This document shows, one piece after another, positions 1 to 10,179 of a stretch of 64,000 nt of DNA. This DNA is from Aradus depressus (lineage: Eukaryota; Arthropoda; Insecta; Hemiptera; Aradidae), in assembly GCA_963662175.1 (NCBI GenBank), contig OY759227.1:9828501-9892500 (forward strand). The letters are read 5' to 3'. A model generated the notes under the pieces. That model was not told the DNA's origin, ran no database searches, and was given only the letters and a program-made list of their open reading frames with translations. Both the position numbers and the translations under genes were made by a program. Within the stretch, counting starts at the first letter, position 1. Each line of letters starts with the position of its first letter.

Positions 1-310
1 ATGTTTTAATTTTCTCTTAACTCCCCATATCTCTCTCAATGAAATTCAAATTTCAAAACTCATAGGCCTTGCGAATCAACACCTTTGAGATAAGCGCCAA
101 TCGTTATCGGGACATAATATTTAATAATCTTAATTTTCAGAATCACACCGGGAGACTTTTGGATTTTTGGATTGGTGCGAGTAACGTAGTTTGAAAATTT
201 TACAGAGTTATTTATAACATATGTTTTTCATTTTTTTAAGAGCTTCACTCAACCATATGGTAGATTATTTTATTTTTGAAATTATAGATTTAATTAACTT
301 AAATTTTTTT
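1..310 (+). repeat. Dispersed repeat A, copy 1 (right-hand part only)
   Basis: This AT-rich stretch matches 22,725-22,945 and 40,765-41,090 in the same orientation. Shared landmarks are a CCCCATATCTnTCTCA block, a CTCATAGGC block and, in two copies, AGAGCTTCACTCAA. Only the right part of the repeat is in the window. It abuts a DNA polymerase B remnant, so it probably truncated that gene. No reading frame is recognisable. The family is not identified. Confidence 0.7.
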
Positions 311-462
311 TTTATTCAAAATTTTATTCATTTTTTAAATTTATTGTGAAAGGCATCAAGTCAATAAAAGACATAAAACCTTTCATTATGGCATATCCCT
401 TGTGTGGAAATTAAATTCAATTTTTTTATATACTCAAAGTAATATAACTATAGTAACCTCAA

Positions 463-645
463 TTAAAAAAAAATAAAACCTTTCAACACATGATACCAGT
501 CGGGTTTATTATTTAAATAAACTAAACTGTCCGTATCTGTATACATTAATTTTAGAGTATTAGGATTATGTTTTTTCATCATTACATTATAGTGGAAATC
601 GTACATCACAGTTTTGGACAAATCTAAAATCGACATGCCTACATA
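463..645 (-). pseudogene. Polinton-type DNA polymerase B, palm fragment with motif C
   Basis: On the minus strand this encodes the family-B polymerase catalytic motif C, seen as YTDTDSLVY, which holds two of the metal-binding aspartates. It is preceded by the conserved [11 protein letters not shown] segment. The same segment occurs in the second PolB copy near 33.1 kb, where the motif reads YTDKDSLVY. The fragment ends at about position 470, where repeat A takes over, so thumb and C-terminus are missing. Upstream (higher coordinates) it is cut by a TIR element starting at 645. Protein-primed PolB of this type replicates Polinton/Maverick elements. This piece is a remnant, not a working gene. 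Confidence 0.85.
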
Positions 646-1466
646 TGAGGAGCAAACATTCAAACCATGTTTTCTCCTTCGGATACAATTTTTCAGGAAT
701 ACAAAAAACTAATAAATTAAGAAATAACTTGTTTTAGACCCTAATTATCGTTTGTTTAGTTGTATTATTGGTTTCTAGGAAGTTTTGTAGGCGTACTTTA
801 CCTAATGAACTTGAAATTAATTAGGAAAATTCATTTGAAATTTGGAGAAATCACATTTTGACCGAACTCAGAGGAGGAAACATGTTTTGAATGTTTCCAA
901 TGTGGATAAAACACTTTATGAATGAAAAAGATTGGAACTCACATATTGTTACTATAACATTTTTTAATGGAATAAAACTAATTATTAACAGTACAAAACT
1001 GAATATGTAATTATGAAATAAAGTAAAAACTTTTTAAGTGAAAAATCTTCCCACAATTTCCAGTGCTCACTAATACACCATCTATTATTTCTTCCATTCC
1101 TAAATTAATAACTAATAAAAACTTAGGTACCGCCCTAAAATAAACAAACCAACATAGCACCAAACAAACAATAACATATCCTCTGAAACACTAGAAACAC
1201 ACAGGTAATAGCTGGGTCACGTGACCAGTAACAACAAGCTCTGATTGGCTGGCTGGAGGAATCACTGTTTGACCGAAAACTGGCTCTGGAGGAAACACTT
1301 TTGGAATGAAACCTGAATTTTCTAAATATGTTTATAATGGGATAAAACTTGTTTTGGTTGAAAATAATAGAAGATTTTTGTACCATTTAATGTTGAGTTC
1401 AAAGAAAAATCACTAACTCATTTTTTTTCTTTTTTGGAGAAAACACGGTTTGAATGTTTGCTCTTC
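645..1466. mobile_element. Non-autonomous TIR element inserted in PolB (820 bp)
   Basis: Positions 645-678 and 1,433-1,466 are inverted repeats of about 30 bp sharing the core GCAAACATTCAAACC. Related subterminal motifs (GGAGGAAACAnnTTTTGAATG) recur near 869 and 1,289. The insert splits PolB between its motif A and motif C parts. It has no transposase; the open frames inside are short and unconvincing. The flanks both show ATAT next to the ends, so a short target duplication is possible but unclear. The structure suits a MITE-like DNA transposon; the superfamily is unresolved. Confidence 0.65.
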
Positions 1467-1636
1467 ATATATAGGCTTATTAAATAATAATTTTGAAAAT
1501 CTTTTTCGAAATCATTTTTTGCCTTTTTCCGAAGCTCAGTATTGCAACTAATATATGACTGTAGCCAACAAGATTGATACAATTTAAACGCTCTATGAAT
1601 TGTTTGGTCTTTCAGACCATGTTTAATTGCTTGCTT

Positions 1637-1891
1637 CTAGTTGGTATAATGAACAACATATCGCTCACGAGGATTGAAATGTGCAACTAATTTTGCATAA
1701 CAACCTTTTCCACCTGGGGAAGTGATTGTCTCAGGTAAAAACGGGAGATCATTATGAGTTATGTGTAAAGGGTAGGTTATATCAACCTCCAGAACATAGC
1801 CTACTTCCCCCTCATCGTCCAAGTTCAAAATATCTATATTGTCAGGGTCTGTCTCCCATTCAAACCCACCATATGGTAGAGGTCTACTCAT
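1637..1891 (-). pseudogene. Polinton-type DNA polymerase B, motif A fragment
   Basis: The minus-strand translation contains EVDITYP, the family-B motif A region (catalytic aspartate followed by the Sx2-3LYP-like position), followed by LPFLPE, a stretch usual in Polinton polymerases. It lies in the right order between the 2.2-2.5 kb part and the motif C part at 0.5 kb. The frame is interrupted on both sides, and the gene is clearly decayed. I see no ATG that would be a true start; this is an internal piece. Confidence 0.8.
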
Positions 1892-2198
1892 TGCTTGTCC
1901 ATAAAGTTATTAGCATCTAAATAGGCAATATATGCAGACTCTTTTTCAGTATCATACCCGGGCATATAAGTGTTATTGACACTCGCGTACCGGTGTGATA
2001 CTTGACAAAGTCCTCCTCGAATTCCCCGCTCAAAAAATAGATTCTTATCAGTCTAATAATTATTCTAATTTCACCTTAGTATACTTTAACATAGCATCCC
2101 AGGAGCAGTGAAATAATGCGCCGGGTCCACCTTATGACTATTCAACATAACTTCTCGGAAGTTTTGAAATATGTCAGCGAGAAGTAAAACGTCCGTTT

Positions 2199-2504
2199 TT
2201 AAGTAGATATCACTGTATTCGCCGAGGGTGGTACTTTTAAACATTCCTCTTCATTTAATGGGGTGTCAGTTAAATTATTATAAAAATTCTCTCTAGACGG
2301 TACATTCTTCTCCTCCAGCTTTTCCCACGAGTGGATATAGTCGTAGCAGAAAATCCCCTTCTTAGTAACAATAGAGAGCTGATCGTCAGTAAAATACTTT
2401 GAGGTTTCCCGAAAAGCATTTTTCGGTAGCACGCTGACCAGATAATCAAGACTTCTACTCATAAATCGGCAAGAGTCGATAAATCGAAGTTTAACACCGT
2501 GCAC
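2199..2504 (-). pseudogene. Polinton-type DNA polymerase B, exonuclease-palm linker fragment
   Basis: The minus-strand frame contains LRFIDSCRFMSRSLDYLV and a following KYFTDDQL segment. These are typical of the region between exonuclease and palm in Polinton polymerases. It continues the piece at 3.03-3.75 kb after the intervening miniature LTR element is ignored, and leads toward the motif A piece at 1.6-1.9 kb. It ends at a stop at 2,199. About 300 bp between this and 1,891 hold no good frame, only eroded polymerase sequence. Confidence 0.8.
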
Positions 2505-2521
2505 ATGCTTGGTGAAGCTTA

Positions 2522-3038
2522 TGTCTTATTTATTCGTTTTATTATTTTGAATTAATTAATAATCGATAACATTTATTTCAATGTAATTTCAAAACATATG
2601 TTTTATGAAAAAGGACAATCAATATACATGTTATGTAGTTAGTTTGAGTTGCTTCTCGTTAATTAAAAATATTTTTAAAACTTGGTGACCCCGACGTGAT
2701 TTGAACACGCAACCTTACGTCGGTCCCTTCGAGGTGCTGCATCGCCGGAGAAACACTTACACCATCAGCCGAGCGGGGAAATTGGTGACGGTGGCCATCA
2801 ATAGAATAAAACTGGCCTATCTCTAACAGGCCGATCATCGCTGACGCTGGAGGGGGAGTGGTGTGGCACCCCCCACATGTCTTATTTATTCGTTTTATTA
2901 TTTTGAATTAATTAATAATCGATAACATTTATTTCAATGTAATTTAAAAACATATGTTTTATGAAAAAGGACAATCAATATACATGTTATGTAGATAGTT
3001 TGAGTTGCTTCTCGTTAATTAAAAATATTTTTAAAACT
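2522..3038 (+). mobile_element. Miniature LTR retrotransposon (TRIM-like) inserted in PolB
   Basis: Two nearly identical 161-bp direct repeats (2,522-2,682 and 2,878-3,038, differing at a few bases) flank a 195-bp interior. The interior begins with TGGTGACCCCGACG directly after the left repeat, the position of a primer binding site. It ends with a purine-rich GGAGGGGGAG some 20 bp before the right repeat. There is no coding capacity. The flanking polymerase DNA shows GAAGCTTAT on the left and GAAGTTTAT on the right, a possible imperfect 9-bp target duplication that depends on the exact repeat ends. The repeats start with TG but do not end with CA, which is atypical. LTR-element anatomy without genes fits a TRIM. 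Confidence 0.7.
2683..2716 (+). promoter_or_regulatory. tRNA-Trp-type primer binding site, unusually long
   Basis: The 34 bases after the left repeat are complementary to the CCA end, acceptor strand and T arm of animal tRNA-Trp as I recall that sequence, including TGATTTGAAC opposite the T loop. Retrotransposon primer sites normally match 12-18 nt. The longer match suggests tRNA sequence was copied into the element during reverse transcription. It diverges from the tRNA after 2,716. Confidence 0.6.
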
Positions 3039-3750
3039 GAAGTTTATTAGCTTTCATAACTGCTAAACTTATATATTTTTCCTCGGTATTGGAAATTACA
3101 TCAATTCTTTCCGAATTTTTACCGAGCTCCTTAACTATGATGTTTACATCATAATTGGACAAATTATGAAAAATGACGGGTATATATGATGGAGTTTTAC
3201 ACCGCAGATTACAACTATTACAAGCTGCTCCTCTATATTTTCTTGTCAAGTGATCATGATCCCTAACTTTAGGATTGTTATCTGAAAAAAGCCCCTTACA
3301 AAGGTAACAATTTGATGTTTTTTGCTATTCTACCTCCTCCTCATTTGTTATTATAATGGGGATATTATTTTTATAAATTTTCGAATTTTTGAGAGCTAAA
3401 GAATCAAAGTGAGCCCCCGCGTCTTTACCCCTATATATGTATGGACGTATATTCATGGCGATATCGGATACTATATGCATGCAGAATGACATGGGCTCAT
3501 GTTTTTGATAGGGTGTAGTCGGCTTTGATTCAGGTAGAGGAATCAGCATAGTTTCGAAATCCGCATATATTACAAAAGGGAGTTGGAGTTGCCGTTCAAC
3601 ATTTTTAAACTCTAAAATGGGGTCCGCAGGATACTCTATCCTAACCGGGCTGTTCTTATCGCAGTATATCTTATGCTCCCTCAGTTTTTCCTCCCCTGAC
3701 TTACCGTACTGATTATCGTAATGCGTAAAGCATCTGTTACAGATATACAT
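3039..3750 (-). pseudogene. Polinton-type DNA polymerase B, 3'-5' exonuclease region
   Basis: The minus-strand frame runs from a CNRCF segment through KLREHKIYC to YADFETML, the exonuclease motif I (DxE metal ligands). It then continues to DHDHLTRKYRGAACNSCNLRC, a cysteine-rich conserved block in Polinton polymerases, and FHNLSNYD. A single in-frame TAG at 3,325-3,327 interrupts an otherwise continuous frame. It follows the N-terminal zinc-finger piece and precedes the 2.2-2.5 kb piece. The same blocks occur at 33.2-33.7 kb and 60.2-60.8 kb, so the family assignment is firm; the gene itself is dead. Confidence 0.88.
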
Positions 3751-3769
3751 TTACGTTTATTTTTTGCAA

Positions 3770-4852
3770 TTTGGACACACTAGGCGCTCAAAATTTTTAA
3801 TTTTTTACGCAATGTTGCTTTTTCACCAATGTCCAACAATAGGAGATCGCAGTGGTCGTTAAGCTCTTCTTCAACGACTTTTAGGGGGTAAACATTAAAC
3901 TTATCATCCAAAGCGTAAACATTTATTGAAATATTGTTCGTCTTTTCAAATTTTTTTATATCATTTAGAGGGGTAGGAAAAGAGATACCTGAGAAATTGT
4001 AACGGTTTTTTAAATTTTTTTAATTACTAACGCGCTGAGGATCCTTGTTTACAAATTTTGCTAAGATGGAATTCATGAAACAATATTGCGTTTTCAACGT
4101 TTTTACATGCATGATTGGAAGCGATAATAGGAAGCAGAGGGACATATGTGCTACCTCTGAGGGGGGTATATTTGTTTATTCTAAGGCGAATCCCATCAAT
4201 CGCGAAAAGATTCCGTCCACTTTTTCATTTGCGCTTCTTCCATTTCAACATTTATTATTTTAAAAGCTACGTCTAAAAAATCATTTAGGTTGGTATCCTT
4301 AAAAATGGGCTTATTTTCAGTCTTAAAAGCGTTATCACACTGTTCGCCTAATACATTCTCAAACAAACATTCCACTAAGACTTTTAAAGCTGAATGACTC
4401 TCTAGTTGTTCCGAAATTGTTTTCTTTAAACGATCGCGAACATCGTCTAAAAAGCATACAAGGTCTCCATGCTTATTAGATCTTATAAAATAAGACTTCA
4501 CCCGCCCCTCAAAAGACGTTTCGTAAGGAACCAAATTATTCTGATTAGGTACAAGCTTTAATAAGGTTTCCTTAAGACGCTCATGTTTTGTTTTTTTCGT
4601 AGCAGGCGCTTTATTACATACAGACTCGTGACGTCCCCCGTTATATCTGTTAAAAAACTCATAGCGACAGTGTTTACACTTATAAATCATGCCACAACCT
4701 GCTTTATGACGCTTCAAATTACAAGCTTTGCTGAAACTGGACTGGCAATGTTTACACGTGAAACCTGGTTTAGCCCCATGATTGAATGCCAGGTGGATAT
4801 CCAAATCACTTTTTGAAGATAGTTCAACCTCGCAATAATTGCTCTTAAACAT
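3770..4852 (-). pseudogene. N-terminal zinc-finger and linker part of Polinton PolB
   Basis: From the minus-strand ATG at 4,852 the frame encodes C2H2/C2HC-type fingers (YC..., CKHC...KRHKAGC, CKHC...RHESVC) in the first 80 residues. A charged linker and a conserved SYFIRSNKHGDL segment follow. The frame breaks near 4,196, and recognisable sequence continues in other frames to about 3,770 (FPTPLNDIKKFEK, DLLLLD). The third copy at 60.8-62.2 kb has the same order. This shows the fingers belong to the polymerase protein rather than to an unrelated gene. The fingers may bind nucleic acid near the element ends; that is inference. Confidence 0.82.
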
Positions 4853-4924
4853 GATGAAAATCTGTATTTGATAATGTTAACTCACGGGTCTATCAATAAA
4901 GTATACCTCAGCGAAGTAAACAGC

Positions 4925-4985
4925 TTCAGGACACAATGAAGACTGATGGAGAGCGATCAGAGAGAGAGCATTTATGGGGTTTAGA
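4925..4985 (-). promoter_or_regulatory. Candidate core promoter of the polB gene, copy 1
   Basis: Upstream of the polymerase ATG on the minus strand lies CCCCATAAATGC (TATA-like, near 4,970) followed about 25-30 bp later by CATCAGTCTTCATTG, an arthropod TCAGT initiator. The second polB copy has the same pair (TATATAAATA and TTCAGTC) near 38,690-38,735. The matching arrangement in two diverged copies supports a real promoter. Confidence 0.5.
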
Positions 4986-5060
4986 AGATCGCATCCAGGA
5001 GCGGAACTGTGAAGGCCGAGCAGAGTCGAAGATGACCGAGCGTCCTCTCAATAAGCCTAT

Positions 5061-5844
5061 TTTATTGATTACATAAACTTAATACACAAAGTTACTAAGA
5101 AAGTAGACAATAATCGGAAAATTTTGTTATTTCACATAAATTGGAAAATTTCCGGACAAACAGTTAATTTTATGTGACTAAACGCAAACGTGTCAAATCT
5201 CCCCCCCCCCCCGAAATTTAACTAAAATATGTAAAATATAGGTTGGCACAATAAACAAAAGTAAATATTCAAAAAAATTATATCAAAAACATGTACACCT
5301 ACCATTTAGCTAAAATATGTACAATAATCAGAGAATAGATAAACTATCATAAAATTAATAATATTAAACCTTAAAATATAAATAATCAAAAGCATACTAA
5401 CTGAATAGAAAATTAGCTGATCTTATTAACAGATTAACCTGAAAGTAATACCTCATTAACGTCTGCTAACCGAAGAACACAAAGAAAAAAATTAAATAAA
5501 TTAATGATTTAATAGAAAAATAATATGTTCTCCTCCAATAATATTGAAAAGCAAAAAAGGTGAGTTTAATATAAGCTAACTAGCTCTAATGTAGGGAGTG
5601 TCCTCATTGAGATAGAGACTTGTATAGACTGAAACATAGGAGTAAGGCTCAGCGAAGGGAGAGGGGGGACTGCAAGAGCCGACAGGTCGTGGACAGGCAC
5701 TGACATGTTCTCTGAACCTCGTCACCTAGAGACTTTCACTATATCAAGAATTCACATACACATTATAAACACATGGATTATATATAAAATGATTCTTCAT
5801 ATTTTATTCATATTGAACACATGTAAAACATTATAAGCATGAGG

Positions 5845-5846
<2 letters not shown>
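5061..5846. other. No gene seen; AT-rich with a 12-base poly-C run
   Basis: I see no supported gene here. The stretch holds a C12 run at 5,201-5,212 and general AT-rich sequence, with a more GC-rich patch around 5,590-5,730. It lies between the polB promoter region and an AT microsatellite. Confidence 0.6.
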
Positions 5847-5894
<48 letters not shown>

Positions 5895-5942
5895 GCAATA
5901 TATATATATATATAATTGCAATATATATATATATATATATTG
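5847..5942. repeat. AT microsatellite with interspersed TTGCAA units
   Basis: Runs of (AT)n are broken twice by AATTGCAATAT. The left end of the 1.83-kb repeat B itself begins after ATATTG with CAATTGCC, so the interruptions may be partial copies of the junction. Reading frames here encode only Ile-Tyr repeats and are not genes. Confidence 0.9.
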
Positions 5943-7786
5943 CAATTGCCTTTGGGTGCGGGTTCGAAACTCCGTCTCTCCTGGCAACCAAATGCTGCAA
6001 AAAAAGAATTTCCCTCAATGTCACAGGGTGATGCCCGGGTGTACAAAGAGTGGAAAGAGAGATACTAATCCAAAGGGTTTTCGTGGGCCCACCAAGATTT
6101 CGGATCGTGGACAACACAATGTTTCAAACCGCTTGTGGTATTAATTTGGTTGTATATTATAGGATGATCAGCCTGAACAAAGTCTACACTCTATTAAAAC
6201 TGCCCTTCCATCAAACAATTGAAGAAAAATCAGAAATGTAAATAATAACTCACGACTTTAAAGGAAATGTATATTATAAATTGAAAACCAAAAAAATATA
6301 TATAACAAAAAAATCATATAAATATATATAATGAGATTTGCGTGAGGCGCTGAACAAAAAAACTTTAGAATTATCAAGTGTTTTTATTAAATTAAGGGTT
6401 AATTTCCCCGACTTTTACACTAGAAGAGTAATGTAAGCCTAAATTCTGTAGTGAGCGATCTCATTGAAATGTACACATACAATTATAAATTAACATATAG
6501 GTATTTTACCAAAAGAGAATGATAATATAACATAAGATAATGGCCACATAGACGACATTATGAATTTAACAAACAATAGAAGATATATATATCTACAGGC
6601 AAATGCAAAAATTTTTGAATCACTGAGATTATGAAATAAATAAATTCGACAAAACTCTCTTGGTGACTAAAAAAAAAAAATTGTTCAACTTCACCCGAAT
6701 CCTTGGAAAAATGTCCAGCCGATTCCGCCAGAAAGATCGAGGACATTTTAGGGTTGAATGATGGCTTCGACTGCTCCTTTAGAGTTGGGATAATTACATC
6801 ATGGTAGAGGTGGACTGGAATTCATAAAACATAGATACAGGAAAATGGATGTTCAAAAGATGAATTTGGTGAGATGAATATGGAAGTCTTTTACCGGAGA
6901 AATAGCTGAAGGTTAATAATGCAAATGGTGGATGATTGAATTTCAATTAGATTAATAATATGAACTGCATAGGTGGTCCGCAGATCCAGCTTGCGTTCAT
7001 AAGAAGGGAGGACACTTGTTTGGACAAAACTTTTTGAGTAATTGTAAGTCTTGAAGGAAAGCCCTCTCCAACAAGCTATCCCTTCAAGACCTGACAAGCA
7101 ACTGACGATCTGAAATCTGTCCATCTGGAACGTACTAGAATGTTCGAAAACAAATGACGTTAGCGGATGATAATGGAGGTGCATTTCCGCTGCCAATGTT
7201 GTATATTTTGATGGGATATTCTTCTGGAGTACTGTATACGTCTCTTTTCTATTTTTTCATTATCCACAATTAATTTTGGGTGATAGAAATTCATCTCAGG
7301 TGAAATTGAGCATACAAAAATAAAAGGTAACATTCTTGAAATATATCTGGAGACGAAGTGTCTGAGAAACAAGGCAGGTTTCATCCGGGTTATCCTTGTT
7401 ATTATTGTCTATTTATATTTTTCGCACAAACACTAATTCACAAGGTTCTTGAAACTGTTTTGTCACCAAGAGACACAAAACAACAATATTTACACAATAT
7501 ACATATTTTTCATCGTCCATTTTCTACTTATATATGGCGAAATTACATACAAACTATAAGCAGGTATATTATAATTAAAAATTCTACTTGCATTCTTTGA
7601 TTCACGTCTGTCTGGTTAGTACTATTTTGTGTATTATTTTCAGTGAAAAATTATAGATAATTGGCGTTCTATATATATAAAGTCATGGAAGGGAGGCTTC
7701 ACCAATTTGCCCACTCTGACAAATACACTTTGTGGCAACTCCACAAAAGAGACAGGTAAAAAAAAAATAATGTGAAATGAGAATGT

Positions 7787-7788
<2 letters not shown>
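5943..7788 (+). mobile_element. Repeat B, copy 1 (about 1.83 kb, non-coding)
   Basis: This stretch is nearly identical to 52,763-54,596. It starts with CAATTGCCTTTGGGTGCGGGTTCGAAACTCC broken here by a space for length: CAATTGCCTTTGGG then TGCGGGTTCGAAACTCC. The second part resembles a Pol III B box as in tRNA-derived SINEs. No terminal inverted repeats and no long frame are visible; the small frames are not supported. In the other copy the insertion site can be compared with an empty site and shows a 6-bp duplication, so this is a true mobile unit. Here its right end runs into a TA microsatellite. Differences between copies include a 23-bp deletion around 6,645 versus 53,467. Confidence 0.8.

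Positions 7789-7862
<74 letters not shown>
7789..7862. repeat. TA microsatellite, about 73 bp
   Basis: A near-perfect (AT)n tract lies between repeat B and an LTR. It could be the target into which the LTR element inserted, since another LTR of the family has ATAT as its target duplication. Confidence 0.95.
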
Positions 7863-7865
<3 letters not shown>

Positions 7866-8834
7866 AATGATCCACATTACACTGTGAAACAAAAAAATAG
7901 AAAGAAATGTAATTGAATGGTACGCTGTGGCTAGCGAGAGGTTACCCTATGTTATCAGAATCAGAATACTCGATACAATGCTATGATCGATTCTTGTTTA
8001 TAAAAAAAAAATGAAATCATATTAATTTATTATTGATGTAATAATAATGTAATGGTAAATTATAATAATGTTAGAAAATAAGAAAACAATAAAAGATAAA
8101 ACTAAAGTAAAATTTGTAAGAAAAAAAAGGCTGTGCTAGTTTTGGCCAATGAGAGATGGGAGTAAAGTGCAAAAAAGATAGGGAGAGTGTGTTCCGAGAG
8201 TAGCGTCTCTCTCTGGTATGATCCCATCCAGAGGAAGGTCTGTGGTGATGTGAGTGCAGTGGTAATGTTAAAAAATGTGCGTTAGTAGGTGAATACCGGT
8301 TTGGCTGTAGACAAAGTACACGAAGGGTGTGTCCCGGAATGTCGAACATTAATCACCGATGAGAGGTCAAGTTGTAAAGACCTAGAAGAAAGAAGAAAAA
8401 CTATAGATGACGATACCAACTCCAGAAGGAAGCAGAAATCTTGGTAGTAATCTCCGCAACCCATCTCTTAAAATCATCCCACCAGTTATCATCATCAAAT
8501 CGTCAGTTGAAGGAAGAAAAAGTCATGCAAGCATTTGTATCATGGTAAATTTTCATGTGTGTAAAACTGTGACTAACACCTTTTTAAAAAAAAAAAAATT
8601 TTATAAATAAAAAAAAATATATACCTTTTTAGATCGAATAAATAAAAATAATGTAACACCTTATTATGTGTTTTCTTTATTAATTGTAACCACTATTGAT
8701 ATCATAGCAGAGTAAATTTGTCTGAAACTCTTAAATGTAAGTAAGTGCTGTTTCATGATTGGCTCCCGAAATTAGGGACTTTAAAATTATAAAATTCAAA
8801 ATTAAAAATGTAAGCGAGTATAAGCACCGTTACA
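7863..8834 (+). mobile_element. 5' LTR of a retrovirus-like element
   Basis: The stretch starts with TGTAATGATCCACATTACA, a 7-bp inverted repeat, and ends with CACCGTTACA, so it has TG...CA ends. It is followed after four bases by a primer binding site at 8,839 and then a gag-like frame at 8,977. Related LTRs occur at 16,138-17,041 (minus), 23,930-24,587 (plus) and 13,450 to about 14,300 (minus). They share TCACTAACnCC followed by an A-rich tract in the second half. Length 972 bp. Confidence 0.75.
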
Positions 8835-8893
8835 TAATTGGCGCCGGAACAGGGACTGAAATTGAAAATTAAATGTATATGGCGCCCGAAAAG
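8760..8893 (+). promoter_or_regulatory. Primer binding site with two extra PBS-like copies
   Basis: The site at 8,839-8,856 (TGGCGCCGGAACAGGGAC) differs at one base from the classical retroviral tRNA-Lys primer site. A second version, TGGCTCCCGAAATTAGGGAC, lies 79 bp upstream at 8,760-8,779 and is likewise preceded by TTCA. A third, TGGCGCCCGAAAAG, begins at 8,880. The spacing suggests tandem duplication of the LTR-PBS junction. Confidence 0.6.
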
Positions 8894-8976
8894 AAATAAT
8901 TGAATACCTTATTCGTAATTCTGTAAAATTTTTTTGAATTAATTTCATAATTTCCATAAAAAAGTTAGCGTCCAAA

Positions 8977-9973
8977 ATGGCCGACTCAGATATTGGTTTA
9001 GAACCCGGTTACGTAAATCAAGATGGCGAATTGATAGTAATGGGGGACAATCAAACCGATCGACAAAGTGAAATTTATATCGCGGGGAGATCTAACAGTA
9101 CGATTTGTGAAGAGTCGGGATTTCACGAAATGATACAAGATAGTAATAGAACCATTGATAGGTTAATTGATGGGGTGTTCACGGATAAAAAAAGTGTAGA
9201 TGAGGAAATTTTAGAAGGTAAAAAAAAAAAATGATATCAGCCACCATAGAAAATAGTCCGGTAGCACAGGTAGAAAAGGATAACCAAATACTATTTATGT
9301 TCCAACAGTTAATGGCCCAAAGTGAAAATAGTATGTCGGAATAAAACAAAAAAATAGAAAATAGTATGTTGGAATTTAACAATAAGATAGATAATAGTAT
9401 TTCCGAACTTGAAAAACAAAATGACAATAGTTTTTCTGAATTAAAAAAAATATATGAGAATAGTACTTCTGAATTAAAAAATGAAATAGAATCAACTAAT
9501 AACGAAATTGAAAAAATGAATAAAAATATCGTGAAAGTTGGTACCAAACGGATAGCAGAAATTGAGAAGATGACTAAAAGAACCGATCAAATGATAGAAA
9601 ACAATGTAAAGGATAATAAAAAAATAAATGAAACTGATAAAAAAAAATAATACGGATGAAATAATAGCGGATACTAAAACGGACTTTGAAGATGTACAAA
9701 ATAATTATGAAAATAAATTAATAACAAATGATGAAAAGAAAAGAAATAAAATAGACGAGGTAAATAAATTAAAAATAATTGATGAGGCTCAGCAATATGG
9801 GTTAAAAATAATTCAAAGTAAAGTGAATAGAAATAAGAGAGAATATAGGAAGGGAGATGAAATAAAAAATAAAATAAAAATAAATAAGAAACTAGACACA
9901 TTTAAATTTATTAAAAACATAATAAGAATAAATGGTATTGTTATAAAAAAACATAATAATAAGATAAAGAAAC
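8977..9973 (+). pseudogene. Coiled-coil gag-like gene of the retrovirus-like element, broken
   Basis: The frame opens with ATG at 8,977 in a GTCCAAAATGGC context and encodes an acidic start (MADSDIG). After a frameshift near the A10 run at 9,221 it continues as a long lysine/glutamate/asparagine-rich stretch with repeated ENSxSELxxK units, predicted coiled coil, broken again at 9,343 and 9,640. The placement after LTR and primer site argues for gag; I see no zinc knuckle. The 19,766-20,023 frame starts with the same context and MAD. The gene is cut off at 9,974 by a LINE with its poly(A) side here. Confidence 0.6.
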
Positions 9974-10179
9974 TTTTTTTTTTTTTTGCATTGGAGGGGG
10001 AAATGCTGTGACGCACATCCAGGGAAGGTAGCCCTAGATAGTGTGGGACTCGAGCCGATTCACCATACCCACTAAAACCCCCTCCTTCCCGATCCTGATT
10101 CCCTTCCGCGGAACTGACGGTCTGTCATTACTTCGCGGAAGGGAGGAAGGGTGGCTGGTAACGCCCCTTCTTCGGTTTT

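Noticed and set aside
5797..6117. Reading frames of about 70-106 codons over the AT microsatellite
   Set aside because: They consist mainly of Ile-Tyr repeats from (AT)n and have no conserved segment. The same applies to 7,683-7,892.
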